NCBI RefSeq assembly: GCF_900128945.1
Contig: NZ_FQUD01000002.1
Span: 524,371-588,370 of the forward strand
Origin: Chryseobacterium sp. OV279
GTDB lineage: Bacteria; Bacteroidota; Bacteroidia; Flavobacteriales; Weeksellaceae
DNA length: 64,000 bases
Direction: 5' to 3'
How positions within the stretch are numbered: the first letter of the stretch is position 1; each line of letters begins with the position of its first letter. The position numbers and the translations under genes were made by a program. Shown piece after piece: positions 53,040 to 62,705 of the stretch. The notes beneath the pieces were generated by a model. It had not been told where the DNA came from. It ran no database searches and saw only the letters and a list, made by a program, of their open reading frames with translations.

Positions 53040-55112
53040 TTAATATTTCAGCATTTCTTCAATCTTTTTGCTGAGTTTTTCAGCATTAGGAAGCATTTCT
53101 TTTTCCAGAATCAAGTTGATAGGAACGGCCGGAACATCCAGAGAACCCATGGTTTCTACAGGTGCGTCCAGATATTTGAAACAGTTTTTCGAGATACGGT
53201 GTGCAAATGCTTCAGCGAATGAATTATTCAACTGTTCTTCCGTAAGAACGATACATTTTCCGTGGGCTTTCACTCTTTCGAACACAAGTTCTTCATCCAG
53301 AGGAATGATGGTTCTCAGATCGATTACTTCCACTTTTCCGCTGAAATTCTTCACAGCTTCCTTCGCCCAGTAAACACCCATTCCGTACGTGACTACCAAT
53401 AACGTTCTGCCTTTTTCAGTTTCATTCTGATCAGCTTCAATAATTACTTTACCTTTTCCAAAAGGAAGGATATAATCTTCTGCCGGTTCAATAGTTTTAG
53501 CATCTTCAGTTCCCGGAACTTTGCTCCAGTATAAACCTTTGTGCTCTAACATGATCACTGGGTTCGGATCGTAATAAGCTGCTTTTAATAAACCTTTGAA
53601 ATCGGCTGCATTACTAGGATAAGCGATCTTGATTCCTTTAATATTGGCTAAGATACTTTCTACACTTCCACTGTGGTAAGGTCCGCCACCGCCGTATGCA
53701 CCGATAGGTACACGGATGATATTGCTTACAGGAAATTTCCCCTGACTTAAATAACTTGATTTTGAAATTTCAGTGATCAGCTGGTTGATCCCCGGATAGA
53801 TGTAATCCGCGAACTGAACTTCTACGATAGGCTTTAATCCTACAGCGCTCATTCCGGCAGTTGATCCGATGATATAAGCTTCCTGGATAGCCGTATTGAA
53901 GACTCTTTTACTACCGAATTTTTTTCCTAAAGTCACCGTCTCTCTGAAAACACCTCCGATTCTTTCTCCTACATCCTGTCCGTAAAGAAGGGCTTCAGGA
54001 TGCTTCCACATCAGTTCCTGAACCGCGTGAATGGCAGCATCTACCATAACGATTTTTTCACCGCCTGCAGGCTCACGCGTTCCCGTTTCCTCCGTAATTG
54101 GAGTAGGAGCGAAAACGTGTTGCATAACCGTTTCCGGCTTTGGATCTTCTGCATTTTTAGCTCTTTCAAAAGCTTCTTCAGCTTCAAGGCGGGCTTTTTT
54201 AGTGATCTGCTTTAAAAGATCTTCGTCAGCTCCTGATTCCAGAAGTTGTTTTCTAAGGATTTCACCCGGATCTTTAGCTCTATGTTTTGTTAAATCTTCT
54301 TCGTCTCTATAGAATTCTCTTCTTACTCCTGAAGTATGGTGACCGATAAGTACGGTTTTTGCACAGACAACCAAAGGTTTTCTTTCGTTTCTTACAAAAT
54401 CCACGGCCTTTTTCATCGCTTCAAAACTTTCCACGAAATCGGTTCCGTCTACACGCATTCTGCTAAGACCTGTAAACCCAGCTACGAAATCGTAAGCATC
54501 ACATGTTCTTGCTTCTTCTTTAGTTACGGAAATTCCCCATTCATTATCCTGTACAAGGAATATGATAGGAAGTTGATGAAGAGCAGCAAACTGTAAAGCT
54601 TCACTTACTTCACCTTCCGTTACGGAATTGTCTCCAAGGCTGCAAATCACAACAGGATTGTTTTCAAAAGTCTGTAAATTAAACTCCTGAATATACTTGA
54701 TTCCCTGTGCAACTCCTGTAGTAGGAATGGTCTGCATTCCTGTAGCGGAACTCTGGTGAATGATCTTCGGTTTGTTTTCGTCTCTGCTTGAAGGGTGAGA
54801 ATAATACGATCTTCCTCCTGAAAAAGGATCTTCCGCTTTGGCCAGCAATTGAAGCATCAGTTCATACGGCTCAAAACCGATTCCCAAAAGAATACTTTCG
54901 TCTCTGTAATAAGGAGAAATCCAGTCTTCTTTTTTTAGCTGATAAGCGGTAGCCAGCTGAATAGCCTCATGGCCTCTCGAAGTACTATGAACATATTTAC
55001 AGATATTTCTGTTTTCTTCATAGATATCTGCCATTGCTTTAGCCAGCATCATGTGATTGTACGCTTTTAGCAAAATATCCTGAGAAACTTTTTCGTGAAG
55101 TGTATTTTCCAT
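53040..55112 (-). CDS. 2-oxoacid dehydrogenase E1, fused alpha and beta subunits
   Basis: The 690-residue fusion is a thiamine-diphosphate-dependent E1 component, probably of the branched-chain 2-oxoacid dehydrogenase complex. The alpha part (about 1-340) has RGHEAIQLA, and the ThDP motif reads GDNSVTEGE with EALQFAALHQL and VQDN; the usual third Gly of GDG is Asn. The beta part (about 365-690) has GQDVGERIGGVFRETV, AYIIGSTAGMSAVGLKPIVEVQFADYI split around it, and VPIGAYGGGGPYHSGS. The start at 55112 was chosen because a -7 box lies 6 nt before it; a longer frame adds nine residues. E2 and E3 genes are not in the window. Confidence 0.9.
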   Translation of the reverse strand: MENTLHEKVSQDILLKAYNHMMLAKAMADIYEENRNICKYVHSTSRGHEAIQLATAYQLKKEDWISPYYRDESILLGIGFEPYELMLQLLAKAEDPFSGGRSYYSHPSSRDENKPKIIHQSSATGMQTIPTTGVAQGIKYIQEFNLQTFENNPVVICSLGDNSVTEGEVSEALQFAALHQLPIIFLVQDNEWGISVTKEEARTCDAYDFVAGFTGLSRMRVDGTDFVESFEAMKKAVDFVRNERKPLVVCAKTVLIGHHTSGVRREFYRDEEDLTKHRAKDPGEILRKQLLESGADEDLLKQITKKARLEAEEAFERAKNAEDPKPETVMQHVFAPTPITEETGTREPAGGEKIVMVDAAIHAVQELMWKHPEALLYGQDVGERIGGVFRETVTLGKKFGSKRVFNTAIQEAYIIGSTAGMSAVGLKPIVEVQFADYIYPGINQLITEISKSSYLSQGKFPVSNIIRVPIGAYGGGGPYHSGSVESILANIKGIKIAYPSNAADFKGLLKAAYYDPNPVIMLEHKGLYWSKVPGTEDAKTIEPAEDYILPFGKGKVIIEADQNETEKGRTLLVVTYGMGVYWAKEAVKNFSGKVEVIDLRTIIPLDEELVFERVKAHGKCIVLTEEQLNNSFAEAFAHRISKNCFKYLDAPVETMGSLDVPAVPINLILEKEMLPNAEKLSKKIEEMLKY

Positions 55113-55118
55113 AGGAAG

Positions 55119-55126
55119 CAAATATA
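55119..55126 (-). promoter_or_regulatory. -7 box 6 nt before the E1 start
   Basis: Minus strand TATATTTG, then CTTCCT, then ATG, so the mRNA is probably leaderless. A TTG lies 21 nt upstream of the box. Confidence 0.55.
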
Positions 55127-55261
55127 CACAAAAAAACAAAATACGAACAAGTGTTAGTGTTTTCTTAAAATTGTTGTGGGTGAGGGCTTATTCCGCGATT
55201 AGTTTTCCGGAAATCAGTGCTTTGAGACTGTGCTGTTTATAATGATTTGTTTTAAAAAAAA

Positions 55262-55288
55262 GCCGCTTTCAAAAGATTTGAAAGCGGC
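55262..55288 (-). terminator. Terminator of the subtilase gene
   Basis: Perfect 12-bp stem GCCGCTTTCAAA with its complement, loop AGA, then a T run on the minus strand. Confidence 0.92.
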
Positions 55289-55314
55289 CGGGGAATTAAT
55301 GAAAAGTTGATTTG

Positions 55315-57411
55315 CTATTCTTTAATAACTCTTTTGGAAATGACATCTTTTTCAGTTTTTACCTCAATAATGTAAATACCATTGGAATATGCTGAAAGGT
55401 TTAAAGATTCGGTATCACCATTGATATTTCCGCTTTGTAGCTTTTTGCCGGATAGATCATAAATATTGAATGTAGCTTTTTTCGGAGCATTCAATACTTT
55501 CACAATGTCTTTTGTTTTAGTTGGAGCAATAATGATATTGCTTATAGGGCTCTCTAGAGCGAGTGTCTGATTTGTTTTTGAAACAGAAGCGCCGCTGTGA
55601 CCCGTTACTATGATGGAATATTTTTGAGGTGCCGCAGCTCCCAAATTATTGACCAGACTGCCTTTATTGGTGATTTCTATTCTGTAACTTCTTCCTGCCA
55701 CAGGAGCATCAATGACAACCTGTTCTACGTTGTCTACTTTGTTGTCTGCTTTTGTTGCAGCGGTCATTGGACTGTTTACATCCAGTTTCCAAGGATAGTA
55801 GACAGTGTTATTTGAGGTGTCTATAATTCTTAAATCCAGGTCATTGACTAATTTTGAGGTTCTGTTATTATGAAGATCCGGCCAATCCGCATTTTCATTT
55901 ACTTTATATTCCGGGTCAATCCATGATATAGTTACTTTCAAAGGTTCAGTGCCGGAAGCGGTAACTGTTTTTTTATTGGCTATACTACTATTCAGTGTTT
56001 CATCTGTGAAGATTACGGTATTATTAGATTTTCCTACCAATAATTCTGCTCCTTTTTTAGCATTGATGAATCCCCATCCATTCTGTGGATCCGGGCCGAT
56101 ATTTCCTGCTTCTGAAGCAGAGTGTATGGTTAAGACTTTAGCAGATGCGGCATTCAGTTCGGCATTACTGAAAAGTTGTTTATTGATCTGCGTCCAAAGC
56201 CCTATTATACCCGTTACAATGGGTCCGGAATAGGAAGTTCCATTGCCTCCTGATGCATAATCTTGGCTTCCGATCGTGTTTTCAGCAGTGGAGGCATGGG
56301 ATACATTAGGGCCTACGGTAGTAATATCGGGTTTAATACCTCCGTCATCTCTTGGTCCGGCACTGCTGTAAGAAGAATGGACTACATCTGATGCGGTATT
56401 ATATCTTTTTCCGTTGGCCGTGATGATATCAGAAGCTCCAACAATAATAATATTTTTAGCAAGTGAGCCCGGTCCTATACAGTCATATCCCTGATCACAA
56501 TTTTTTTTAGGTAGTACATCTGCGGATTTAAACTTAACGTAAGTTGAACCTGAGCTGTAATATTTCACTGCTGAAGCTGGTGGTAACATACCAAAAGAAT
56601 TACCAGCAGATTTAACAATGATATAAGAAGGGTTGTTATAGACTATCTGATCATAATTTTGGTCAGTTGTAAAGTATAGCCCCTGCGCATCGTAGCTAAT
56701 TCCTTTGTTGTAATAACTGGTCCATAACCATTTGTAGCTTCCGTCGATCACCTTGTAATCCCACCCTAAATTGGTGCCATAAGAATGATTGGATATTTTA
56801 GGCATGGCAGTTAATATTTTTTGAAATACAGTACTTTCAGTTGTGCTTCCTGGCAGCTTAGACGCGGAAAAGGAATAAGAATCAATTGTAGAATTTTTAG
56901 CAATTCCCTGGATATTTTTCCCCAAATAAGTGTAAGCTTTCCCACCGATAAAGCTGGAGACTCCGGTAGCGTGGGCACTGTAGTTCATCGTGCTTGCTTC
57001 TTTATTGGTAATTCTGTTTGTACTGTTGTTGAAAACTTCGTGTCCGGCATAAACACGTCCGCCGTCAAATACAGTAAATTTAATGTTCTCACCATTAAAA
57101 GACCCAGTTAATCCCGAAATGGTTCCGTTCTGGATAAAATCAGAATTGGAATTTTTAATCTGATCAATATCATGAGGCTCATAAAAGTAAGGTGTGTCTT
57201 CTATAAATCCTGCTAAAAGACTTCTTTTTTCTTCAATCTCTTTTTGATCACTCTTACCACTTTTAGCTTCACGGTTCCGGGCTACAAGAGCATCAAATTT
57301 TTCATTGTTAGTGTTTCTTTGTTTTTCGAATTCTTTGTATAGAGCGTCATTTTTTTGAGCACTTACAAATAGGGCGGCCAATGTTGCAGCCAGAAATAAA
57401 TGTTTTTTCAT
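55315..57411 (-). CDS. Secreted S8 (subtilisin-like) serine protease with T9SS sorting domain
   Basis: The 698-residue protease has a signal peptide (about 1-18, ending VSAQ) and a Lys/Glu-rich propeptide-like stretch. The catalytic triad is Asp in FTVFDGG (about 117), His in SAHATGVSSFIGG (about 147) and Ser in GTSYSGP (about 393). A beta-sandwich C-terminal domain (about 480-605) follows. The last roughly 75 residues form a type A T9SS sorting domain (YDLSGKKLQSG, ending VISKRVIKE). It is likely released to the medium or cell surface to degrade proteins. It has a good promoter and terminator. Confidence 0.93.
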   Translation of the reverse strand: MKKHLFLAATLAALFVSAQKNDALYKEFEKQRNTNNEKFDALVARNREAKSGKSDQKEIEEKRSLLAGFIEDTPYFYEPHDIDQIKNSNSDFIQNGTISGLTGSFNGENIKFTVFDGGRVYAGHEVFNNSTNRITNKEASTMNYSAHATGVSSFIGGKAYTYLGKNIQGIAKNSTIDSYSFSASKLPGSTTESTVFQKILTAMPKISNHSYGTNLGWDYKVIDGSYKWLWTSYYNKGISYDAQGLYFTTDQNYDQIVYNNPSYIIVKSAGNSFGMLPPASAVKYYSSGSTYVKFKSADVLPKKNCDQGYDCIGPGSLAKNIIIVGASDIITANGKRYNTASDVVHSSYSSAGPRDDGGIKPDITTVGPNVSHASTAENTIGSQDYASGGNGTSYSGPIVTGIIGLWTQINKQLFSNAELNAASAKVLTIHSASEAGNIGPDPQNGWGFINAKKGAELLVGKSNNTVIFTDETLNSSIANKKTVTASGTEPLKVTISWIDPEYKVNENADWPDLHNNRTSKLVNDLDLRIIDTSNNTVYYPWKLDVNSPMTAATKADNKVDNVEQVVIDAPVAGRSYRIEITNKGSLVNNLGAAAPQKYSIIVTGHSGASVSKTNQTLALESPISNIIIAPTKTKDIVKVLNAPKKATFNIYDLSGKKLQSGNINGDTESLNLSAYSNGIYIIEVKTEKDVISKRVIKE

Positions 57412-57435
57412 ATTGATATTTTTTTGTTATCGGGA

Positions 57436-57466
57436 CAAATATATATGAACTTATTTCAATTGACAA
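57436..57466 (-). promoter_or_regulatory. Promoter of the subtilase gene
   Basis: Minus strand TTG (57464-57466), 20 nt, then TATATTTG (57436-57443), close to the Bacteroidetes consensus, 24 nt before the start codon. Confidence 0.6.
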
Positions 57467-57703
57467 TGATTTATTATTTATATTTCAATAATTAGTTTAT
57501 TTTATTGATATTAATTTATTTAAATTGTTATTTTTATTTAATTATTCATAATTGATGTTTGTTTTTAAGATAAAATTCACTTTTTATTTATAAAGCTAAT
57601 TTTGTGAAAAGTTATTCGCCTTTCTTTTGTATTTTACTGCTGAATTTTTGAAAAAATGGAGTAACTTTACATTCTCTTTTTTTTAGAAAAGTTAGAAACT
57701 TAT
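57467..57703. other. AT-rich divergent spacer, no gene seen
   Basis: I see no gene in this very AT-rich DNA between the subtilase and dnaE. A clear dnaE promoter was not found. Confidence 0.5.
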
Positions 57704-60700
57704 ATGTATTTAATTTTTGACACAGAAACAACCGGTTTACCTAAGAATTTTAATGCTCCGCTTTCAGACTCTGATAACTGGCCAAGAATGGTTCAGATCG
57801 CGTGGCAGATACATGATGATGAGGGTAATTTAATTGAAAATCAGGATTATATTATAAAACCTGAAGGGTATGATATTCCCTTCAACGCCGCAAGGATCCA
57901 CGGAATTACCACCAAGATCGCCAATGAAGAAGGACGTGACCTGCAGGAGATCCTGGAGGAATTTTCCAAAGCACTGGACAGGGTAAGAATCGTTTCCGGG
58001 CACAATGTAGAGTTCGATTACAATATCGTAGGAGCAGAATTCTTCAGAAAAGATATAAAAGACAACCTTCAGGCTAAACCTAAAGCTGATACCATGATTC
58101 TGGGAACAGATTATTGTAAGCTTGGTGGCGGAAGAGGAGGAAGGTATAAATCTCCTAAACTGGAAGAGCTGTACGAAAAGCTTTACGGTCATAAATTTGA
58201 CGAAGCGCACAACGCAGCAGCCGACGTAAATGCGACCGCCAGGGTTTTCTTCGAAATGATGAGGATAGGCGTCATTCCTTCCGAAGTACTGAAAATCTCT
58301 GAAGATCAGCTTGAGTATTTCAAAAGACTTTATCCTGATCCGATAAAGCCGTTTCCTATTGTTATCAGACGGCAGGTTGCTGATTTTAACAGTAAGAAAA
58401 AACATACAGACTCCCGAAATATTGACGAAGTTGATATCGGAAAATATTTCAACTTCAACAGCCACAGTGTTTTCTCAACATTGATGGCGACTTCCAGCAT
58501 AAATGATCTGATCAAAAAAGCTTCTGATGAAAACTTTCCTGCCGTAGGAATGGTAGACATCGGAAACATGATGGGGGCTTTTAAATTTGTATCAGCGGTA
58601 GAGTCCACAAACTCCGACCGTTCAAAAAAGCATAAAGAATTTCTTGCTAAAAAACAGGAAGCTGAAGAAAACGGAACAGAATTTACAGAAGAAGAACCGG
58701 TTTCAGCACCGCTTATTCCGATTGTCGGATGTGAGTTTTACATATCAGAACGTTACGAACAGAAACAATTTACCAAAGATGATCCCGACAGAAGAACGCA
58801 GATGGTTCTTTTGGCGAAGGATTTTAACGGATATAAAAACCTGGCGAAACTTTCGAGTATAGGATTTTTGAAAGGGTTCTATTTCGGAGTACCGAGGATC
58901 AGCAGAGAATTGATCGCTGAATATAAAGAGGGACTTATCGCTGTAACTTCCGGTATTTTGGGAGATATTCCTGATGCGATCCTTAATACAGGGGAGCAGA
59001 AAGGGGAAGAGCTTTTTAAATGGTGGAAGGAAACTTTCGGTGATGATTTCTATGTGCAGCTTCAGAACCATAAACTGCCTGAAGAAGAGCATTTGAATGA
59101 AGTTTTACTCTATTTGGCTGATAAATACGATACAAAAATCCTTGCCCAGAACGAAACATTTTATACCCAAAAAGATGATGCCAATATCCAGGATATCGTA
59201 AGCTGTATCAAAGACGGTGAAAAGCTGACAACTCCGGTAGGAAAAGGCTTCGGAAAACGACGAGGACTTACCACGGGAGAATATTATATTAAAAACAGCG
59301 ACGAAATAAAAGAAACGTTTCTGGCTTATCCGGATGCTTTTGATGCGTATGAAGAATTTCTTGCGAAATTTAGTCCGTATACTTTAAAAAGAGATGTTCT
59401 TCTTCCTAAGTTTGATATTCCGGAAGAGTTCATCCATGCTGAAGATGCTGCGGATGGCGGAAAAAGAGGGGAGATGGCTTATCTTACACACTTAACGTAT
59501 GAAGGAGCAAGAAAAAGATATATTGAAACCGGAATTACAGATGAAATCAAAGAACGTCTGGACTTTGAGCTCGATGTAATTGCGAATACCGGTTATCCCG
59601 GATATTTCCTTATCGTGCAGGATTTCTGTAACGAAGCCCGGAATATGGGCGTTTGGGTAGGACCGGGAAGGGGTTCTGCAGCAGGTTCTGCGGTAGCTTA
59701 CTGTATTGGGATTACCAACGTTGACCCTATTAAATATGATCTCCTTTTTGAGAGATTCCTGAATCCGGAAAGGGTTTCCATGCCTGATATTGATATTGAC
59801 TTTGATGATGAAGGCCGGGACAGGGTGATCAAATGGGTAATCGAAAAATATGGACAGAGTCAGGTAGCACAGATTATTACGTATTCAGTTTTAGGAGGTA
59901 AATCGGCTATTAAAGATGCCGGAAGGGTATTGGATCTTCCGATTCCTGATACCAATAATATTGCAAAACTGATTCCGCCAAGTCCCGGAATGAACATCGC
60001 AAAAGCTTTAGCTAAATATGATAAGCTGAAGCCTGAAGATCAAATGCTGGTGGATGAAATGAGAATGGTCCTCGATAATCCTGATGATCCGCGTTTCGAT
60101 GTATTGGCGAGTGCCAGGAAAATGGAAGGTTGTATCAGGAATACCGGAATACACGCCTGTGGGGTGATTATTACGCCTGAGGATGTAAGTAACCTGGTTC
60201 CGATCACCATTGCCGCGAAAGATGCAGATATTCTGGTTTCCCAGTTTGATAACTCGGTGGCGGAAAGTGCCGGACTTTTGAAAATGGACTTCCTGGGACT
60301 TCGAACGCTGACGATCATTAAAGATGCCATGAAACTGGTAAAGCAAAGACATAATATAGACCTTGATCCGGATGAAATTCCGCTGGATGATACAAAAACA
60401 TACCAGTTGTTTAAAGAAGGTAGAACTGTCGGGATTTTCCAGTATGAAAGCCCCGGAATGCAGAAGTACATGAGAGAGCTTAAGCCTACGGTTTTTGCCG
60501 ATCTTATTGCCATGAACGCCTTGTACCGTCCGGGACCGATTAAATATATTCCGAACTTTATCAACAGGAAGCACGGAATCGAAGAAATTGTTTACGATTT
60601 ACCGGAGACCGAAGAATATTTAAAAGAAACCTACGGAATTACCGTATACCAGGAGCAGGTAATGCTTTTATCCCAGAAGCTGGCCAACTTTACAAAAGGT

Positions 60701-62371
60701 GAAGCCGATACGCTAAGAAAGGCCATGGGTAAAAAGCAGATCGACGTTCTGAATAAAATGTACCCTAAATTCATTGAAGGAGGAAGGAAAAACAATCTTA
60801 ACGAAGAGCGGTTAGAAAAAATTTGGAATGACTGGAAAGCCTTTGCAGAATATGCCTTCAACAAATCTCACTCTACATGCTATGCATTAATTGCCTACCA
60901 TACTGCTTATCTGAAAGCTAATTATCCGGCTGAATATATGGCGAGTGTAATGAGTAACAACATTAACAATACGGACTCTATTACCATGTTTATGGAGGAC
61001 TGCAAGAGTATCGGGGTAGATGTTTTGGGGCCGGATGTGAATGAATCTCAATATAAATTCTCTGTAAACGAAAAAGGGCAGATCCGTTTCGGTTTAGGAG
61101 CAATCAAAGGGATTGGAGAAGGGCCGAGTGAGGCGATTACAAGAGAAAGAGCCAATGGAAGGTTTAAAAATATTTATGATTTCTTCGAGAGAATTCAACC
61201 TTCCCAAATGAATAAAAGAGTGGCGGAAAGTTTAGTATTGGCAGGAGCTTTCGATGAACTTGGTTCTTACCACAGGGGTCAGTATTTTGATATTGATATG
61301 GCTGGTAAAACTAATCTGGAAAGGTTGATCAGATACGGACAGAGTTTCCAGGAGAGTAAAAACGAAATGGAGCACTCTCTTTTCGCAGACTTTGCCGATG
61401 AAGTGCAGATCGAGCAGCCAAAACTGCCACCTTGCCCGGAATGGCCGAATATGCATAAACTTAATAAAGAAAAAGAAATCATAGGATTCTATCTTTCTGC
61501 ACATCCGCTGGATGAGTTTAAATATCATTTTCAGTTTATGCAGGGACAGTTATCTAAAAAATCTGTCCTGGAAAAAGACGAGGAAGAAAAGCTGGTGACG
61601 GACGAAGTTCCTATTTTGGAGAAAGATTCTTTGGATGAAACGGTGGATCTTATTGAAGTCGTTTCTGATGAATTGTCCATAGGAGAAGAGGAAGTGATAG
61701 AAGAAGTCACGAAAAAAGCCGAACCAAAAGGGAATTTTATGTTCTTAAACCTTGATGAGGTGGACGCGTACAAAGAGCAGGCTTTTGCTAATAAGCAGGA
61801 AGAACTGTTTGAAGAAAAGAAGAAAGACTGGAAAACGCTTCAGAAAGAAAGAGAAAATGGAGGTGGTGGAAAAGAATATACCGTAGCCGGACTTATTACT
61901 GAGTATAGAGTACAGGATGGGTTCAGAAGCGGTGAAAAAGTAGCTTTTGTAACGCTGGAAGATTATTCCGGGTCCTATTCTTTCAGGCTTGGAGACAGGG
62001 ATTATATGCGTTTGAAAGAAAAGCTGGAAGTTCAGAGGTTTGTAATTTTTAAAATAAAATTCGCACAGGTAAAAGATGGAAGGGTTTTCGTGAATGTAAA
62101 CGATGTCATAGAGCTTCAGGAAGCTTTTGAAAGGTTTGCAAAAAGCATTTCTCTGGTGATGGATGTGATGGATGTTCGGGCTGAAGATCTTGATTTCTTC
62201 AGAACAGTTCTCGACAGGAATAAAGGAAATCAGAAACTTAAATTCTTTATCAAAAATATAGAAGATGATTCCCAGATTGAAGTTCAGTCTATGAAACATT
62301 CTGTAGATCTGAATGGTGACCTGATCAAGGAAATTCAGCTTCTCAACAAATATGAGTTCTATTTGAATTGA
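57704..62371 (+). CDS. dnaE: DNA polymerase III alpha subunit with fused proofreading exonuclease
   Basis: This 1555-residue replicative polymerase carries its own 3'-5' exonuclease, the usual Bacteroidetes arrangement. The exonuclease (about 1-190) has FDTETTG (Exo I), GHNVEFDYNI (Exo II) and AHNAAADVNATA (Exo III). The PHP domain begins near residue 245 as FNFNSHSVFSTLMATS; the His-rich metal site is largely lost, as in E. coli DnaE. The polymerase core has GPGRGSAAGS and the catalytic PDIDIDFDDEGRD. The late OB-fold (VAGLITEYRVQDG) follows an acidic linker (about 1285-1345). The start is ATG at 57704, right where the exonuclease begins. Confidence 0.97.
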   Translation: MYLIFDTETTGLPKNFNAPLSDSDNWPRMVQIAWQIHDDEGNLIENQDYIIKPEGYDIPFNAARIHGITTKIANEEGRDLQEILEEFSKALDRVRIVSGHNVEFDYNIVGAEFFRKDIKDNLQAKPKADTMILGTDYCKLGGGRGGRYKSPKLEELYEKLYGHKFDEAHNAAADVNATARVFFEMMRIGVIPSEVLKISEDQLEYFKRLYPDPIKPFPIVIRRQVADFNSKKKHTDSRNIDEVDIGKYFNFNSHSVFSTLMATSSINDLIKKASDENFPAVGMVDIGNMMGAFKFVSAVESTNSDRSKKHKEFLAKKQEAEENGTEFTEEEPVSAPLIPIVGCEFYISERYEQKQFTKDDPDRRTQMVLLAKDFNGYKNLAKLSSIGFLKGFYFGVPRISRELIAEYKEGLIAVTSGILGDIPDAILNTGEQKGEELFKWWKETFGDDFYVQLQNHKLPEEEHLNEVLLYLADKYDTKILAQNETFYTQKDDANIQDIVSCIKDGEKLTTPVGKGFGKRRGLTTGEYYIKNSDEIKETFLAYPDAFDAYEEFLAKFSPYTLKRDVLLPKFDIPEEFIHAEDAADGGKRGEMAYLTHLTYEGARKRYIETGITDEIKERLDFELDVIANTGYPGYFLIVQDFCNEARNMGVWVGPGRGSAAGSAVAYCIGITNVDPIKYDLLFERFLNPERVSMPDIDIDFDDEGRDRVIKWVIEKYGQSQVAQIITYSVLGGKSAIKDAGRVLDLPIPDTNNIAKLIPPSPGMNIAKALAKYDKLKPEDQMLVDEMRMVLDNPDDPRFDVLASARKMEGCIRNTGIHACGVIITPEDVSNLVPITIAAKDADILVSQFDNSVAESAGLLKMDFLGLRTLTIIKDAMKLVKQRHNIDLDPDEIPLDDTKTYQLFKEGRTVGIFQYESPGMQKYMRELKPTVFADLIAMNALYRPGPIKYIPNFINRKHGIEEIVYDLPETEEYLKETYGITVYQEQVMLLSQKLANFTKGEADTLRKAMGKKQIDVLNKMYPKFIEGGRKNNLNEERLEKIWNDWKAFAEYAFNKSHSTCYALIAYHTAYLKANYPAEYMASVMSNNINNTDSITMFMEDCKSIGVDVLGPDVNESQYKFSVNEKGQIRFGLGAIKGIGEGPSEAITRERANGRFKNIYDFFERIQPSQMNKRVAESLVLAGAFDELGSYHRGQYFDIDMAGKTNLERLIRYGQSFQESKNEMEHSLFADFADEVQIEQPKLPPCPEWPNMHKLNKEKEIIGFYLSAHPLDEFKYHFQFMQGQLSKKSVLEKDEEEKLVTDEVPILEKDSLDETVDLIEVVSDELSIGEEEVIEEVTKKAEPKGNFMFLNLDEVDAYKEQAFANKQEELFEEKKKDWKTLQKERENGGGGKEYTVAGLITEYRVQDGFRSGEKVAFVTLEDYSGSYSFRLGDRDYMRLKEKLEVQRFVIFKIKFAQVKDGRVFVNVNDVIELQEAFERFAKSISLVMDVMDVRAEDLDFFRTVLDRNKGNQKLKFFIKNIEDDSQIEVQSMKHSVDLNGDLIKEIQLLNKYEFYLN

Positions 62372-62394
62372 TAATGGGTACCTATTAAAAATAT

Positions 62395-62417
62395 AAAAGC
62401 GGCATTTTGTCGCTTTT
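62395..62417 (+). terminator. Terminator of dnaE
   Basis: AAAAGCG/CGCTTTT stem with a 9-nt loop, followed by a T run. Confidence 0.8.
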
Positions 62418-62705
62418 TTTGTTTTTTTAATTGAAAATGAGTGGAGTAGATGTAAAAAATTATTTTATGTTAAGTTAATATTTTTCATATTTAAGTGATT
62501 TTAAATTTCATTGTAAATAACTGGTAATCAAATGTATTTAATTTATCTTCAGATTGTGAATTTTAAGTTAAAATTAAACATATATTTAATTTTGTTTAAA
62601 AAATAGGCTTTTTTAATTGTTTTGATTTAATATTTTATGTTAATTTTTGATTCATTATTGAATATTTAAGTACATTTACAACCCTAATTTTTATTTTTAC
62701 TATTT
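62418..62705. other. AT-rich spacer, no gene seen
   Basis: I see no gene. TACATTTA near 62670 is a weak -7 candidate for the next gene. Confidence 0.45.

Noticed and set aside
57830-58465. 211-codon open frame antisense to dnaE
   Set aside because: The dnaE exonuclease motifs on the other strand are intact; the antisense frame has no recognisable features.
60008-60574. Long antisense frames in the dnaE polymerase region
   Set aside because: Shadow of a highly conserved coding sequence; no start context or domain.
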